DNA from: Paraburkholderia sp. BCC1884
GTDB taxonomy: Bacteria; Pseudomonadota; Gammaproteobacteria; Burkholderiales; Burkholderiaceae
Direction: 5' to 3'
DNA length: 64,000 bases
NCBI RefSeq assembly: GCF_900996225.1
Contig: NZ_CAAJGL010000090.1
Coordinates: 62,001-126,000, forward strand
Shown: piece after piece, positions 34,120-42,546 of the stretch
Layout: each line of letters opens with the position of its first letter
Position numbering within the stretch: position 1 is the first letter of the stretch
The notes under the pieces: generated by a model
Told to the model about the DNA's origin: nothing
Databases searched by the model: none
Seen by the model: only the letters and a program-made list of their open reading frames with translations
Made by a program: the position numbers and the translations under genes

Positions 34120-35922
34120 ATGGATTCGTCAGCCAACTCTTTGATTAACCCCGACGCCCGCATGGGCCTCGCCGGCGCGCAGCCCGGCGCCGGTGCGGCT
34201 GGTGCCGGCCAGGCCGGCGGCGCAGCGGACCTCGGCGGTCTCGGGGCCAACTTCGGTGGCAACTTCGGCCAGCGTCTGACGGGTCTCGCGCAAATGCGCG
34301 GCAACCCGCGCGCCCCGCTGATCTTCGCGGTCGCGCTGCTGGTCGCCGTGGTGGCGGGCCTGTTCCTCTGGTCGAGGGCGCCGGACTACAAGGTGCTGTA
34401 CAGCAACCTGTCGGATCGCGACGGCGGCGCCATCATCACCGCGCTGCAGGCCGCCAACATCCCCTACAAGTTCTCCGACGCCGGTGGCGCGATCCTCGTG
34501 CCGGCCGAGCAGGTGCACGAAATGCGTCTGCGCCTCGCCTCGCAAGGTCTGCCCAAGAGCGGCTCGGTCGGCTTCGAACTGATGGACAACCAGAAGTTCG
34601 GCATCAGCCAGTTCGCCGAGCAGATCAACTACCAGCGCGCGCTGGAAGGCGAACTCGAACGCACGGTCGAATCGATTTCCACGGTGAAATCGGCACGCGT
34701 GCATCTGGCGATTCCGAAGCCCTCCGTGTTCGTGCGCGACAAGGAAGCGCCGTCCGCCTCCGTGCTGGTCAATCTGTATCCGGGCCGCGTGCTCGACGAA
34801 GGTCAGGTGTCGGCGATCACCCATATGGTGTCGTCGGCGGTGCCGGATATGCCGGTCAAGGGCGTGACCATTCTCGACCAGGACGGCAACCTGCTCACGC
34901 AGCCGTCCACCGGCGGCGGCCTGGATGCCTCGCAACTGAAGTATCGTCAGCAGATCGAACGCAACACCCAGCAGCGCGTCGACGCGATCCTCGCGCCGCT
35001 GTTCGGCTCGGGCAACGCCCATTCGCAGGTCAGTGCCGATGTCGACTTCTCGAACAGCGAGCAGACCTCCGAGAACTACGGTCCCAACGGCAACCCGCAA
35101 CAGGCGGCGATCCGCAGCCAGCAATCGAGCACGGCCACCGAAATGTCGCAGGGCGGCGCTTCGGGCGTGCCGGGCGCGCTGTCGAACCAGCCGCCGCAGC
35201 CGGCCTCGGCACCGATCAACGCGCCGAACGGCGCAAGCGGCGTGACCACCACGCCGGTCAGCGACCGCAAGGATTCGACCACCAACTACGAACTCGACAA
35301 GACCGTGCGCCACATCGAACGTCCGATGGGCGGCATCAAGCGTCTGTCGGTCGCGGTGGTGGTCAACTACATGCGCGTGGTCGACGCCAAGGGCCACGCC
35401 ACGATGCAGCCGGTGACCGCCGACAAGCTCGCGCAAGTCAACCAGCTGGTGAAGGACGCGATGGGCTTCGACGCCGCGCGCGGCGACTCGGTCAACGTGG
35501 TCAACAGCCCGTTCACCGCCGACGTCGACCCGAACGCCGATGTGCCGTGGTGGCGCACGCCGGACATGATCGCGCTCGCCAAGCAGATCGCGACCTACGT
35601 CGGTATCGGCCTCGTCGCCCTGTTCCTTTACTTCGTGATGGTGAAGCCGGCGCTGCGCCGCGCCTTCCCGCCGCCGCCGGAGCCGATCACCGCCGAGGCA
35701 CTGCTGTCCTCGGAAGAGCCGATCCTGCTGGATGGCATTCCGGCTGCCGAGCGGGCGGGCGCGCAGTCGGTCGCAGAACTGGAAACCGACTCCGAATTGC
35801 TGGCGCTGGATAGTGCCAAGCACAAATACGAGCGGAACCTGGAGTTCGCACGCAACATCGCGCGCCAGGATCCGAAGATCGTTGCAACCGTCGTGAAAAA
35901 TTGGGTGTCTGATGAGCGCTGA
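34120..35922 (+). CDS. fliF: Flagellar MS-ring protein FliF
   Basis: The 600-residue ring subunit has two membrane helices, PLIFAVALLVAVVAGLFLW near residues 67-85 and ATYVGIGLVALFLYFVMV near 490-507. Between them is a periplasmic part with YKVLYSNLSDRDGGAIITAL and the ring-building motifs ALEGELERTVESISTVKSAR. The C-terminal cytoplasmic tail binds FliG. The first about 60 residues are Gly/Ala-rich. The end overlaps fliG by 11 bases. It starts the fliFGHIJK operon. Confidence 0.97.
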   Translation: MDSSANSLINPDARMGLAGAQPGAGAAGAGQAGGAADLGGLGANFGGNFGQRLTGLAQMRGNPRAPLIFAVALLVAVVAGLFLWSRAPDYKVLYSNLSDRDGGAIITALQAANIPYKFSDAGGAILVPAEQVHEMRLRLASQGLPKSGSVGFELMDNQKFGISQFAEQINYQRALEGELERTVESISTVKSARVHLAIPKPSVFVRDKEAPSASVLVNLYPGRVLDEGQVSAITHMVSSAVPDMPVKGVTILDQDGNLLTQPSTGGGLDASQLKYRQQIERNTQQRVDAILAPLFGSGNAHSQVSADVDFSNSEQTSENYGPNGNPQQAAIRSQQSSTATEMSQGGASGVPGALSNQPPQPASAPINAPNGASGVTTTPVSDRKDSTTNYELDKTVRHIERPMGGIKRLSVAVVVNYMRVVDAKGHATMQPVTADKLAQVNQLVKDAMGFDAARGDSVNVVNSPFTADVDPNADVPWWRTPDMIALAKQIATYVGIGLVALFLYFVMVKPALRRAFPPPPEPITAEALLSSEEPILLDGIPAAERAGAQSVAELETDSELLALDSAKHKYERNLEFARNIARQDPKIVATVVKNWVSDER

Positions 35923-36907
35923 AGGCGTAGTGAAGAGCGCGCTCCTGCTGATGTCGATCGGTGAGGAAGAAGCCGCGCAGGTGTTCAAGTTCCTCGGGCC
36001 ACGCGAAGTCCAGAAGATCGGCGTCGCGATGGCTGCACTGAAGAACGTGACCCGCGAGCAGGTCGACGAAGTTCTGCAGGAGTTCGTGCGTGAAGCGGAA
36101 ACGCACACCGGCATGTCGCTCGATTCGAACGAGTACATCCGCTCGGTGCTGACCAAGGCGCTCGGCGACGACAAGGCCGGCGCGATCATCGACCGGATTC
36201 TGCAGGGCAGCGATACGAGCGGGATCGAGGGTCTCAAGTGGATGGACTCCGCCGCGGTCGCGGAGCTCATCAAGAACGAGCATCCGCAGATCATCTCGAC
36301 CATCCTGGTTCACCTGGACCGGGATCAGGCTTCGGAAATCGTCGCCTGCTTCACCGAGCGACTGCGTAACGACGTGCTGCTGCGCATCGCGACACTCGAC
36401 GGCATCCAGCCGGCTGCGCTGCGCGAACTCGACGACGTGCTCACCGGCCTTCTGTCGGGCAGCGACAACCTCAAACGCAGCCCGATGGGTGGTATCCGCA
36501 CGGCGGCCGAAATTCTCAACTTCATGTCGAGCAACCATGAAGAAGGCGTCATCGAGAATGTCCGCCAGTACGACGCGGAACTCGCGCAAAAGATCATCGA
36601 TCAGATGTTCGTGTTCGAGAACCTGCTCGACCTGGAAGACCGCGCGATCCAGCTGCTGCTGAAGGAAGTCGAGTCCGAGGCGTTGATCATCTCGCTGAAG
36701 GGCGCCGCGCCCGCGCTGCGTCAGAAGTTCCTGTCGAACATGTCGCAGCGTGCTGCCGAACTGCTCGCCGAAGACCTCGATGCGCGCGGCCCGGTGCGCG
36801 TCTCCGAAGTCGAGACGCAGCAGCGCCGCATCCTGCAGATCGTGCGCAATCTGGCGGAAGGCGGCCAGATCGCACTAGGCGGCAAGGCCGAAGATGCTTA
36901 TGTCTGA
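35912..36907 (+). CDS. fliG: Flagellar motor switch protein FliG
   Basis: The 331-residue rotor protein shows KSALLLMSIGEEEAAQVFKF at the N-terminus, the middle-domain EHPQIISTILVHLDRDQAS with its EHPQ motif, and the torque helix region FVFENLLDLEDRAIQLLLKE with charged residues that face the MotA stator. Length equals the E. coli protein. Confidence 0.98.
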   Translation: MSAEGVVKSALLLMSIGEEEAAQVFKFLGPREVQKIGVAMAALKNVTREQVDEVLQEFVREAETHTGMSLDSNEYIRSVLTKALGDDKAGAIIDRILQGSDTSGIEGLKWMDSAAVAELIKNEHPQIISTILVHLDRDQASEIVACFTERLRNDVLLRIATLDGIQPAALRELDDVLTGLLSGSDNLKRSPMGGIRTAAEILNFMSSNHEEGVIENVRQYDAELAQKIIDQMFVFENLLDLEDRAIQLLLKEVESEALIISLKGAAPALRQKFLSNMSQRAAELLAEDLDARGPVRVSEVETQQRRILQIVRNLAEGGQIALGGKAEDAYV

Positions 36908-37580
36908 TCAGAACTCCGCGGCGAAGGAAAGCCTCTCGGCCTACCAGCGCTGGGAGATGGCCTCGTTCGATCCGGCACCCCCGCCGCCGCCGCCCGAACC
37001 CGAAGTCGACGACGGCGCATTCGAAGCCGAACTCGAACGCCTGCGCGACGCCGCCCACGCCCAGGGCGTGGCGACCGGCCACGTGGCCGGTCAGGCGCTC
37101 GGCTATCAGGCCGGCTACGACCAGGGCCATGCGCAAGGTTTCGAGCAAGGTCAGGCCGAAGCACGCGAAGAAGCGGCGCGGCTTGCCGCGCTCGCCGTGA
37201 CGTTCAAGGATGCGCTCGAAGGCGCCCAGGGCGCGATTTCGGAGACGCTGGTCGCACTGGCGCTGGACATCGCCCATCAGGTGGTGCGCCAGCACGTGCA
37301 GCACGATCCGACGGCACTGATCGCCGCCGCGCGCGAGGTGCTCGCGAGCGAGCCGACGCTGATCGGTGCGCCGGCCCTGATCGTGAGTCCCGCCGATCTG
37401 CCGGTGGTCGAAGCCTATCTGATGGAAGAACTGCAAACGCGCGGCTGGACCGTGCGTACCGATCCGGCGGTGGAGCGCGGCGGCTGCCGCGCGCAAGCCA
37501 GCACCGGTGAAGTGGACGCGGGTATCGACACGCGCTGGGAGCGCGTCGCCGCCGCTCTCGGCAAGGTGAGCACATGGTGA
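36900..37580 (+). CDS. fliH: Flagellar export ATPase regulator FliH
   Basis: The 226-residue stalk protein binds FliI and the C-ring. After a proline-rich stretch (PAPPPPPPEPEVDDG) come glycine-spaced helices with repeated GxxxG, for example GVATGHVAGQALGYQAGYDQ, which is a FliH hallmark. The conserved globular end is LALDIAHQVVRQHVQHDPTA. ATG at 36900 overlaps the fliG stop; another ATG two codons earlier is possible. It overlaps fliI by seven bases. Confidence 0.93.
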   Translation: MSDQNSAAKESLSAYQRWEMASFDPAPPPPPPEPEVDDGAFEAELERLRDAAHAQGVATGHVAGQALGYQAGYDQGHAQGFEQGQAEAREEAARLAALAVTFKDALEGAQGAISETLVALALDIAHQVVRQHVQHDPTALIAAAREVLASEPTLIGAPALIVSPADLPVVEAYLMEELQTRGWTVRTDPAVERGGCRAQASTGEVDAGIDTRWERVAAALGKVSTW

Positions 37581-39238
37581 AGCCGACGCTCGAAGAAATC
37601 CGCGCCAGCGATCTGACGCCGCTCGAACGCGAGCTGGCGCTGGCCTCGTTCGGCGCCGAAGCGCTGGCCGATGTGCCGGCAGCCGAGGCGGCTGCGGCAA
37701 CTGCGGCAACCGCCGCGCCGCGCTCGCCGAGCCAGCCGCATCCGGCCAGCGGCGCAGCCGCCAGCCGTGAATCGGCGGCCGCCGCGAATCGCGAGCCGGC
37801 TACTTCGAGTCCTGCTGCCACGCCTGCTTCCTTCCCGCCCTACGATCCCGCCCTCGACAGCAACCCGCACATGCAAGCCTGGCGCGGCCGGCTCGACGCA
37901 CTGCGCGCCCGCAATGCGATCGCCAAGCCGATGCGCGCCTGCGGCCGCCTCACGCGCGCCGCCGGTCTGGTGCTGGAGGCGGTCGGCCTGCGCCTGTCGG
38001 TGGGCGCTGAAGTGATGATCGAATTGCCGCCCGGCAGTTCGCTGTCGATGGCCGAAGCTGAAGTCGTAGGCTTCTCCGGCGACAAACTGTTTTTGATGCC
38101 GACCACCGAAGTGATCGGCCTCCTGCCCGGCGCGCGCGTGTATCCGCTAGAAAGCGCGCCGATCGCCGATCCGATGGCGGGCGCCAAGCGCCTGCCGGTC
38201 GGCTGGGAATTGCTCGGCCGCGTGCTCGACGCATCCGGCCGTCCGCTCGACGGACTCGGCCCGCTCGGCACGCACGCCGATGCGCCGCTGTCGTCGCCCG
38301 TCATCAACCCGCTGCATCGCGAGCCGATTCACAAGGTGCTCGACGTCGGCGTGCGCGCCATCAACGCGCTGCTGACCGTGGGCCGTGGCCAGCGTATGGG
38401 CCTGTTCGCCGGTTCGGGCGTCGGCAAATCGGTGCTGCTCGGCACGATGGCGCGCTACACCAGCGCCGAAGTGATCGTGATCGGGCTGATCGGCGAACGC
38501 GGCCGCGAAGTGAAGGAATTCATCGAACAGATTCTCGGTGAGGAAGGTCTCGCGCGCTCCGTGGTGATCGCCGCGCCCGCCGACGTCTCGCCGCTGCTGC
38601 GGATGCAGGCCGCGTCGTACTCGACCTCGCTCGCCGAATATTTCCGCGATCAGGGCAAGCACGTTTTGCTGCTGATGGATTCGCTGACCCGCTACGCGAT
38701 GGCGCAGCGCGAGATCGCGCTGGCCGTGGGCGAGCCGCCGGCGACCAAGGGCTATCCGCCTTCGGTGTTCGCCAAGCTGCCGGCGCTGGTCGAGCGCACC
38801 GGCAATGGTCGGGCGGGCGGCGGTTCGATCACCGCGTTCTACACCGTGCTGACCGAAGGCGACGACCAGCAGGATCCGATCGCCGACTCGGCGCGCGCGA
38901 TTCTGGACGGTCACATCGTCTTGTCGCGCTCGCTCGCCGAGGCCGGCCACTATCCGGCGATCGACATCGAAGCCTCGATTAGCCGGGCAATGACCGCGCT
39001 GATCGACGACAACCATCTGGACAAGACGCGTATGTTCAAGCAGATGCTGTCGCGCTATCAGCGCAACCGCGATCTGATCAACGTCGGCGCGTATTCGAGC
39101 GGGCGCGACGCGCTGCTCGACCGGGCGATCGCCCTGTATCCGCGGATGGAAGCATTTTTGCAGCAAGGTTTTCGCGAATGCGCGAACTTTGAACCGAGTA
39201 TCGAGATGCTGGACGCGCTGTTTGCCCAGGGAGGCTGA
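37574..39238 (+). CDS. fliI: Flagellum-specific ATPase FliI
   Basis: The 554-residue export ATPase resembles F1-beta. Walker A is GSGVGKS at residues 280-286, with VIGLIGERGREVKEFIEQIL and the Walker B region VLLLMDSLTRYAMAQREIAL, then PPSVFAKLPALVERTGNG and GSITAFYTVLTEGDD. It is about 110 residues longer than enteric FliI because of an Ala/Pro/Ser-rich N-terminal extension (about residues 30-95) between the FliH-binding helix and the barrel domain. Confidence 0.96.
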   Translation: MVKPTLEEIRASDLTPLERELALASFGAEALADVPAAEAAAATAATAAPRSPSQPHPASGAAASRESAAAANREPATSSPAATPASFPPYDPALDSNPHMQAWRGRLDALRARNAIAKPMRACGRLTRAAGLVLEAVGLRLSVGAEVMIELPPGSSLSMAEAEVVGFSGDKLFLMPTTEVIGLLPGARVYPLESAPIADPMAGAKRLPVGWELLGRVLDASGRPLDGLGPLGTHADAPLSSPVINPLHREPIHKVLDVGVRAINALLTVGRGQRMGLFAGSGVGKSVLLGTMARYTSAEVIVIGLIGERGREVKEFIEQILGEEGLARSVVIAAPADVSPLLRMQAASYSTSLAEYFRDQGKHVLLLMDSLTRYAMAQREIALAVGEPPATKGYPPSVFAKLPALVERTGNGRAGGGSITAFYTVLTEGDDQQDPIADSARAILDGHIVLSRSLAEAGHYPAIDIEASISRAMTALIDDNHLDKTRMFKQMLSRYQRNRDLINVGAYSSGRDALLDRAIALYPRMEAFLQQGFRECANFEPSIEMLDALFAQGG

Positions 39239-39240
39239 CG

Positions 39241-39690
39241 ATGGCGAAACACTTTCCGATCAAGACACTCATTGGTCTGGCGCAGGACGATGTCGACGCC
39301 GCCGCCCAACGTCTGGGCCGCGCGCAGCGCGAGCGCAACGACGTGAACGGGCAGCTCGAATCGCTCGTGCAGTACCGCGACGAATACCACGCGCGTTTCA
39401 CGGCCACGGCCCAGACGGGCATGCCGGCCGGCAACATGCGCAATTTCCAGGCATTCATCGACACGCTCGACGCCGCCATCGACCAGCAGCGCAACCTGCT
39501 GAAAATCGCCGATGCGCGCGTCGAAGCCGCCAAGCCCGACTGGCAACGCCAGAAGCAGAAGCTCGGCTCGTATGAAGTGCTGCAGGCGCGCGGCGAGGCA
39601 GCCGAAGCGAAAACCGTGGCGCGGCGCGATCAACGCGACGCCGACGAACACGCCGCACGAATCCTGAGGATGCGCGCCGAAGGCGTGTGA
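39241..39690 (+). CDS. fliJ: Flagellar export protein FliJ
   Basis: The 149-residue coiled-coil protein sits in the FliI hexamer and contacts FlhA. It is strongly charged and helical, with AAQRLGRAQRERNDVNGQLE and AIDQQRNLLKIADARVEAAK, typical of FliJ. GGGAGG lies before its ATG. It begins two bases after the fliI stop. Confidence 0.93.
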   Translation: MAKHFPIKTLIGLAQDDVDAAAQRLGRAQRERNDVNGQLESLVQYRDEYHARFTATAQTGMPAGNMRNFQAFIDTLDAAIDQQRNLLKIADARVEAAKPDWQRQKQKLGSYEVLQARGEAAEAKTVARRDQRDADEHAARILRMRAEGV

Positions 39691-39751
39691 GGCGCATGAG
39701 CGCCGCCTCGATTGACTGAACACATCGTTTGACGGATTGACGGGATTTCCT

Positions 39752-41299
39752 ATGTCGCTTGTTTCACAGATCGGTTCGCTGCTCGGCAACGCCAGCAGCA
39801 CGTCCACCACCGCGGCGCTGGCTGCCGCGGCGAACGCTGCGCCGTTCTCGCAGACCTTGCAGCAGAGCATCGCCCTGCAAAACAGCGTGGCCGCGCAAAC
39901 CGCGCGTCAACAGCAACAACAGCAGGCGGCAGCAGCGACGCCGGCGCCGGCTCCGGCGCCCTCCTCCGCGTCTTCGTCGAGCGTGCATGACGCGCCGCCG
40001 CCGGCCGATCCGTCGACGAAGAGCCCGAGCGACGCGAGCAACAGCACCAGTGGCAGCAAGGACGGCAGCAGTTCGACGAACAGCGCGTCCTCGGCGTCGT
40101 CGTCGTCGGGCAATGCGCAGCAGGCGTCGAACGGCGGCAGCAACACGAGCGCCGCGACGTCGAAGTCCGCCAATGGCGCTAACCAGACCACGACGGCTAC
40201 GGCTACGGCGGCTGCGGCAGCCGCGGCGCAAGCCCAGGCACAAGCTCAGGCACAAGCCGACGCGACCAGCGCGACGACGCCGGCCACCACCGATCCGGCC
40301 GCCGCGCTGGCTGACGCGACAACCGACCTGACGGGTACGGGCACGGACGGTACGAGCGGCACCACCACGGGCAAGAAAGCTACGTCGACCGATTCGAAGT
40401 CGGCGCAGGACGCTTTGCAGGCGGCGTTGGCCGCGCTGGCGAACGCGCAGGGCATGGTTCCGGCGCAGGCGCTGGCCAGCGGCGCGGCGGCCAATGCGGC
40501 GGCTGCGACGGGTCAATCCGGCACGGGCACGGGGCTGAACGGGACGTCGGACGGCAAGTTGCTGGGGACGGGTTTGTTTGGCGACGGCAAGGGCTCCAAC
40601 GCAGCGAAAACCAGTTTGACGGCAACCACGACGACGGTGGCCGACCCGTCCGCTGCGTCCCAGGCGGCGGCAGATGCCTTGACGGCGTCGGCAGCCGGTG
40701 GCGCGCAGGCTGACGATCTGGCGTCGTTCAAAACGGCGGCCGATGCGGCGACGGCAGCGCTTGCGGCATCGCAAGCGGCGGCGAGTGCGGCGAGCACGAC
40801 GGCGGCGGCGCAGACCACGGGCAATGCGGGCGCGGCGGAAGCGGCGAATGCGTTGGCGCCGCAGGTCGGCACGTCTGACTGGGAGGATGCGCTGGGCCAG
40901 AAGGTGGTGTTTCTGTCGAATGCGCATACGCAGAGTGCCGAGCTGACTTTGAACCCGAAGGATCTGGGGCCGCTACAGGTTGTGTTGCAGGTTGCCGATA
41001 ACCATGCACATGCGTTGTTTGTTTCGCAGCATCAGTCGGTGCGGGAGGCCGTCGAGGCGGCCCTGCCGAAGTTGCGCGAGGCGATGGAGTCGAACGGGAT
41101 CGGGTTGGGGAGCGCTAGCGTGAGTGATGGGTTTGCTCGCCAGAGTAGCGGTCAACAGAATGCCGGGTCTCAGGGGTCGGGCGGGCGCTCTGGTGGCGCT
41201 GGGAGTTCGTTTGCCGGTGGCGCTGGGGGGGATTCGGTTTCCAGTGTGGCTGAGGTGCCGGTTCGGCGGACGGTTGGGTTGGTGGATACGTTTGCTTGA
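39752..41299 (+). CDS. fliK: Flagellar hook-length control protein FliK
   Basis: The 515-residue secreted ruler has a very long low-complexity region (Ala, Ser, Thr and Gln, about residues 15-385). The conserved C-terminal domain contains SAELTLNPKDLGPLQVVLQV, then VREAVEAALPKLREAMESNG, and ends in a Gly/Ser tail. ATG at 39752 is preferred over a TTG five codons earlier. Codon use changes over the last 200 bases, where GGG, GTT and TTT replace the usual GGC, GTG and TTC, next to the palindromic element that follows. Confidence 0.93.
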   Translation: MSLVSQIGSLLGNASSTSTTAALAAAANAAPFSQTLQQSIALQNSVAAQTARQQQQQQAAAATPAPAPAPSSASSSSVHDAPPPADPSTKSPSDASNSTSGSKDGSSSTNSASSASSSSGNAQQASNGGSNTSAATSKSANGANQTTTATATAAAAAAAQAQAQAQAQADATSATTPATTDPAAALADATTDLTGTGTDGTSGTTTGKKATSTDSKSAQDALQAALAALANAQGMVPAQALASGAAANAAAATGQSGTGTGLNGTSDGKLLGTGLFGDGKGSNAAKTSLTATTTTVADPSAASQAAADALTASAAGGAQADDLASFKTAADAATAALAASQAAASAASTTAAAQTTGNAGAAEAANALAPQVGTSDWEDALGQKVVFLSNAHTQSAELTLNPKDLGPLQVVLQVADNHAHALFVSQHQSVREAVEAALPKLREAMESNGIGLGSASVSDGFARQSSGQQNAGSQGSGGRSGGAGSSFAGGAGGDSVSSVAEVPVRRTVGLVDTFA

Positions 41300-41344
41300 G
41301 GTTTTGCTGGTTAAGGGACGGTTCTTGGCCTTTCCTTGAATTCG

Positions 41345-41435
41345 CGGTGGTCTATTGGCGTTGCCCCTGTGCGGGGCGGCACTCACTTTCTTTGCGGCCG
41401 CAAAGAAAGTAAGCAAAGAAAGCGGCTCACACCGC
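41345..41435 (+). repeat. Left perfect arm of the palindromic element
   Basis: 91 bp identical to the reverse complement of 41717-41807. It starts with CGGTGGTCTATTGG and ends with CTCACACCGC. It includes the 26-bp NotI-centred palindrome. Confidence 0.9.
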
Positions 41436-41716
41436 TAGCTCATAAGTGGGAGCCCCTGGCTCGGAGGAGGTAGTGGCCCATCTGGAGTCCGTCACCTCGC
41501 ACACTTCGCGCTAGTGACAAGGCAGTCATCCATCCCGCCCCGCGCTCCGCGCGCAGCGGCCGGGTCGCCCCAAAAACCACGGTTTGGGGATGTCCCCGGG
41601 GGCGCGCGTAGCGCCGCCGGAAGAATGACTGCTTTGTCACGAGCGCGAAGTGCGCGACAACACGGATTCCAGATGGGCCGCTACCGCGACGGTGCGAGGG
41701 CCCCGCTCATGAGCTG

Positions 41717-41807
41717 GCGGTGTGAGCCGCTTTCTTTGCTTACTTTCTTTGCGGCCGCAAAGAAAGTGAGTGCCGCCCCGCACAGGGGCAACGCCAATAG
41801 ACCACCG
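41717..41807 (-). repeat. Right perfect arm of the palindromic element
   Basis: The exact inverted copy of 41345-41435. Beyond it, DNA to the fliL start (to 41984) is strongly A+C-rich and holds no gene, no clear ribosome site and no recognisable promoter. Confidence 0.9.
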
Positions 41808-41984
41808 TGACCTCAAGGAAAGGCCAAAGGCCAAAAACCAAAGACCAGGCAATATCCAGACAACGAGAGAAAACCTTAATAACCAGAGATAGCCAACAAT
41901 AACCCTTCTTTTCGACCCATCGCATCGCAGGCAAATCAACAACAATCACCATCACCAGCACTAAAGGCAAGCAAAGCAAACCTC

Positions 41985-42488
41985 ATGGCAACCACAACCG
42001 CAAACCAGCAAGCCGCACCGGCATCGCCGGGCCCCTTGAAGCGCATCATCCTGATCGTCCTCATCGCGATCATCGCCGCAGGCGCAGCCGGCGCGGGTAT
42101 GTGGTTCTTCATGTCCAAACGCGCGCCCGCCGCGGCCTCGTCGGCAGAAGCCGCGCCCGCTCCCGCCGCGGTGCCGCTGTTCTTCCCGCTCGAATCGATG
42201 ACCGTCAACCTGCAATCGGACGACGGCCAGCAGCATTTCCTGCGCATCGGCCTGACGCTCAAGCTCAACGACGCCAAGACCCAGCAGCAACTCACCGACC
42301 ATATGCCGGAAGTGCGCAGCCGTATCCTGCTCGCCCTGTCCAACAAGCACCCCGACGAACTCGCGCCGCTCGACGGCAAACGCGCGCTCGCCACCGAACT
42401 CAAGACGCTGATCGAGCAACCGACCGACAAGGCCGATGCACCGATCCACGTTCAGGATGTGTTGTTCACCGAATTTGTCGTGCAGTGA
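41985..42488 (+). CDS. fliL: Flagellar basal body-associated protein FliL
   Basis: The 167-residue single-span inner-membrane protein stabilises the stator-rotor connection. It has a short cytoplasmic start, the helix RIILIVLIAIIAAGAAGAGM, and a periplasmic domain with FFPLESMTVNLQSDDGQQHF and LRIGLTLKLNDAKTQQQL. It ends VQDVLFTEFVVQ, like other FliL proteins. No good Shine-Dalgarno precedes the ATG, only A-rich bases. It begins the second half of the fli gene row. Confidence 0.94.
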   Translation: MATTTANQQAAPASPGPLKRIILIVLIAIIAAGAAGAGMWFFMSKRAPAAASSAEAAPAPAAVPLFFPLESMTVNLQSDDGQQHFLRIGLTLKLNDAKTQQQLTDHMPEVRSRILLALSNKHPDELAPLDGKRALATELKTLIEQPTDKADAPIHVQDVLFTEFVVQ

Positions 42489-42546
42489 CGTGACGTCATT
42501 CAGCGCAGCCATCATTAACCGCCACGGGACGCACGAGGAATAAGGA

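Larger units (their letters stand above)
41326..41826. repeat. Large palindromic element between fliK and fliL
   Basis: A 501-bp near-palindrome centred at about 41576. Arms 41345-41435 and 41717-41807 are perfect 91-bp inverted copies, embedded in longer imperfect arms with small indels nearer the centre. Each arm contains its own exact 26-bp palindrome (41385-41410 and 41742-41767, each holding a NotI-type GCGGCCGC) and a small GCCCC/GGGGC hairpin. Open frames inside read FFAAAKKVSAAPHRGNANRP in more than one place but look like repeat translation, not genes. It divides the fli operon into two. Confidence 0.9.

Noticed and set aside
34129..36303. Minus-strand open frame of 724 codons opposite fliF and fliG
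   Set aside because: It is antisense to two well-recognised genes, rich in Arg, His and Asp as expected of a shadow of high-GC coding DNA, and shows no known domain.
40993..41001. GCCGATAA sequence in the end of fliK as a sigma-28 -10 box for fliL
   Set aside because: No TAAA-type box lies 11-12 bases upstream, and it is inside a coding region almost 1 kb before fliL.
41440..41640. Small protein gene within the palindromic element
   Set aside because: Its similarity to a plus-strand frame follows from the inverted arms; no ribosome site and no recognised domain.
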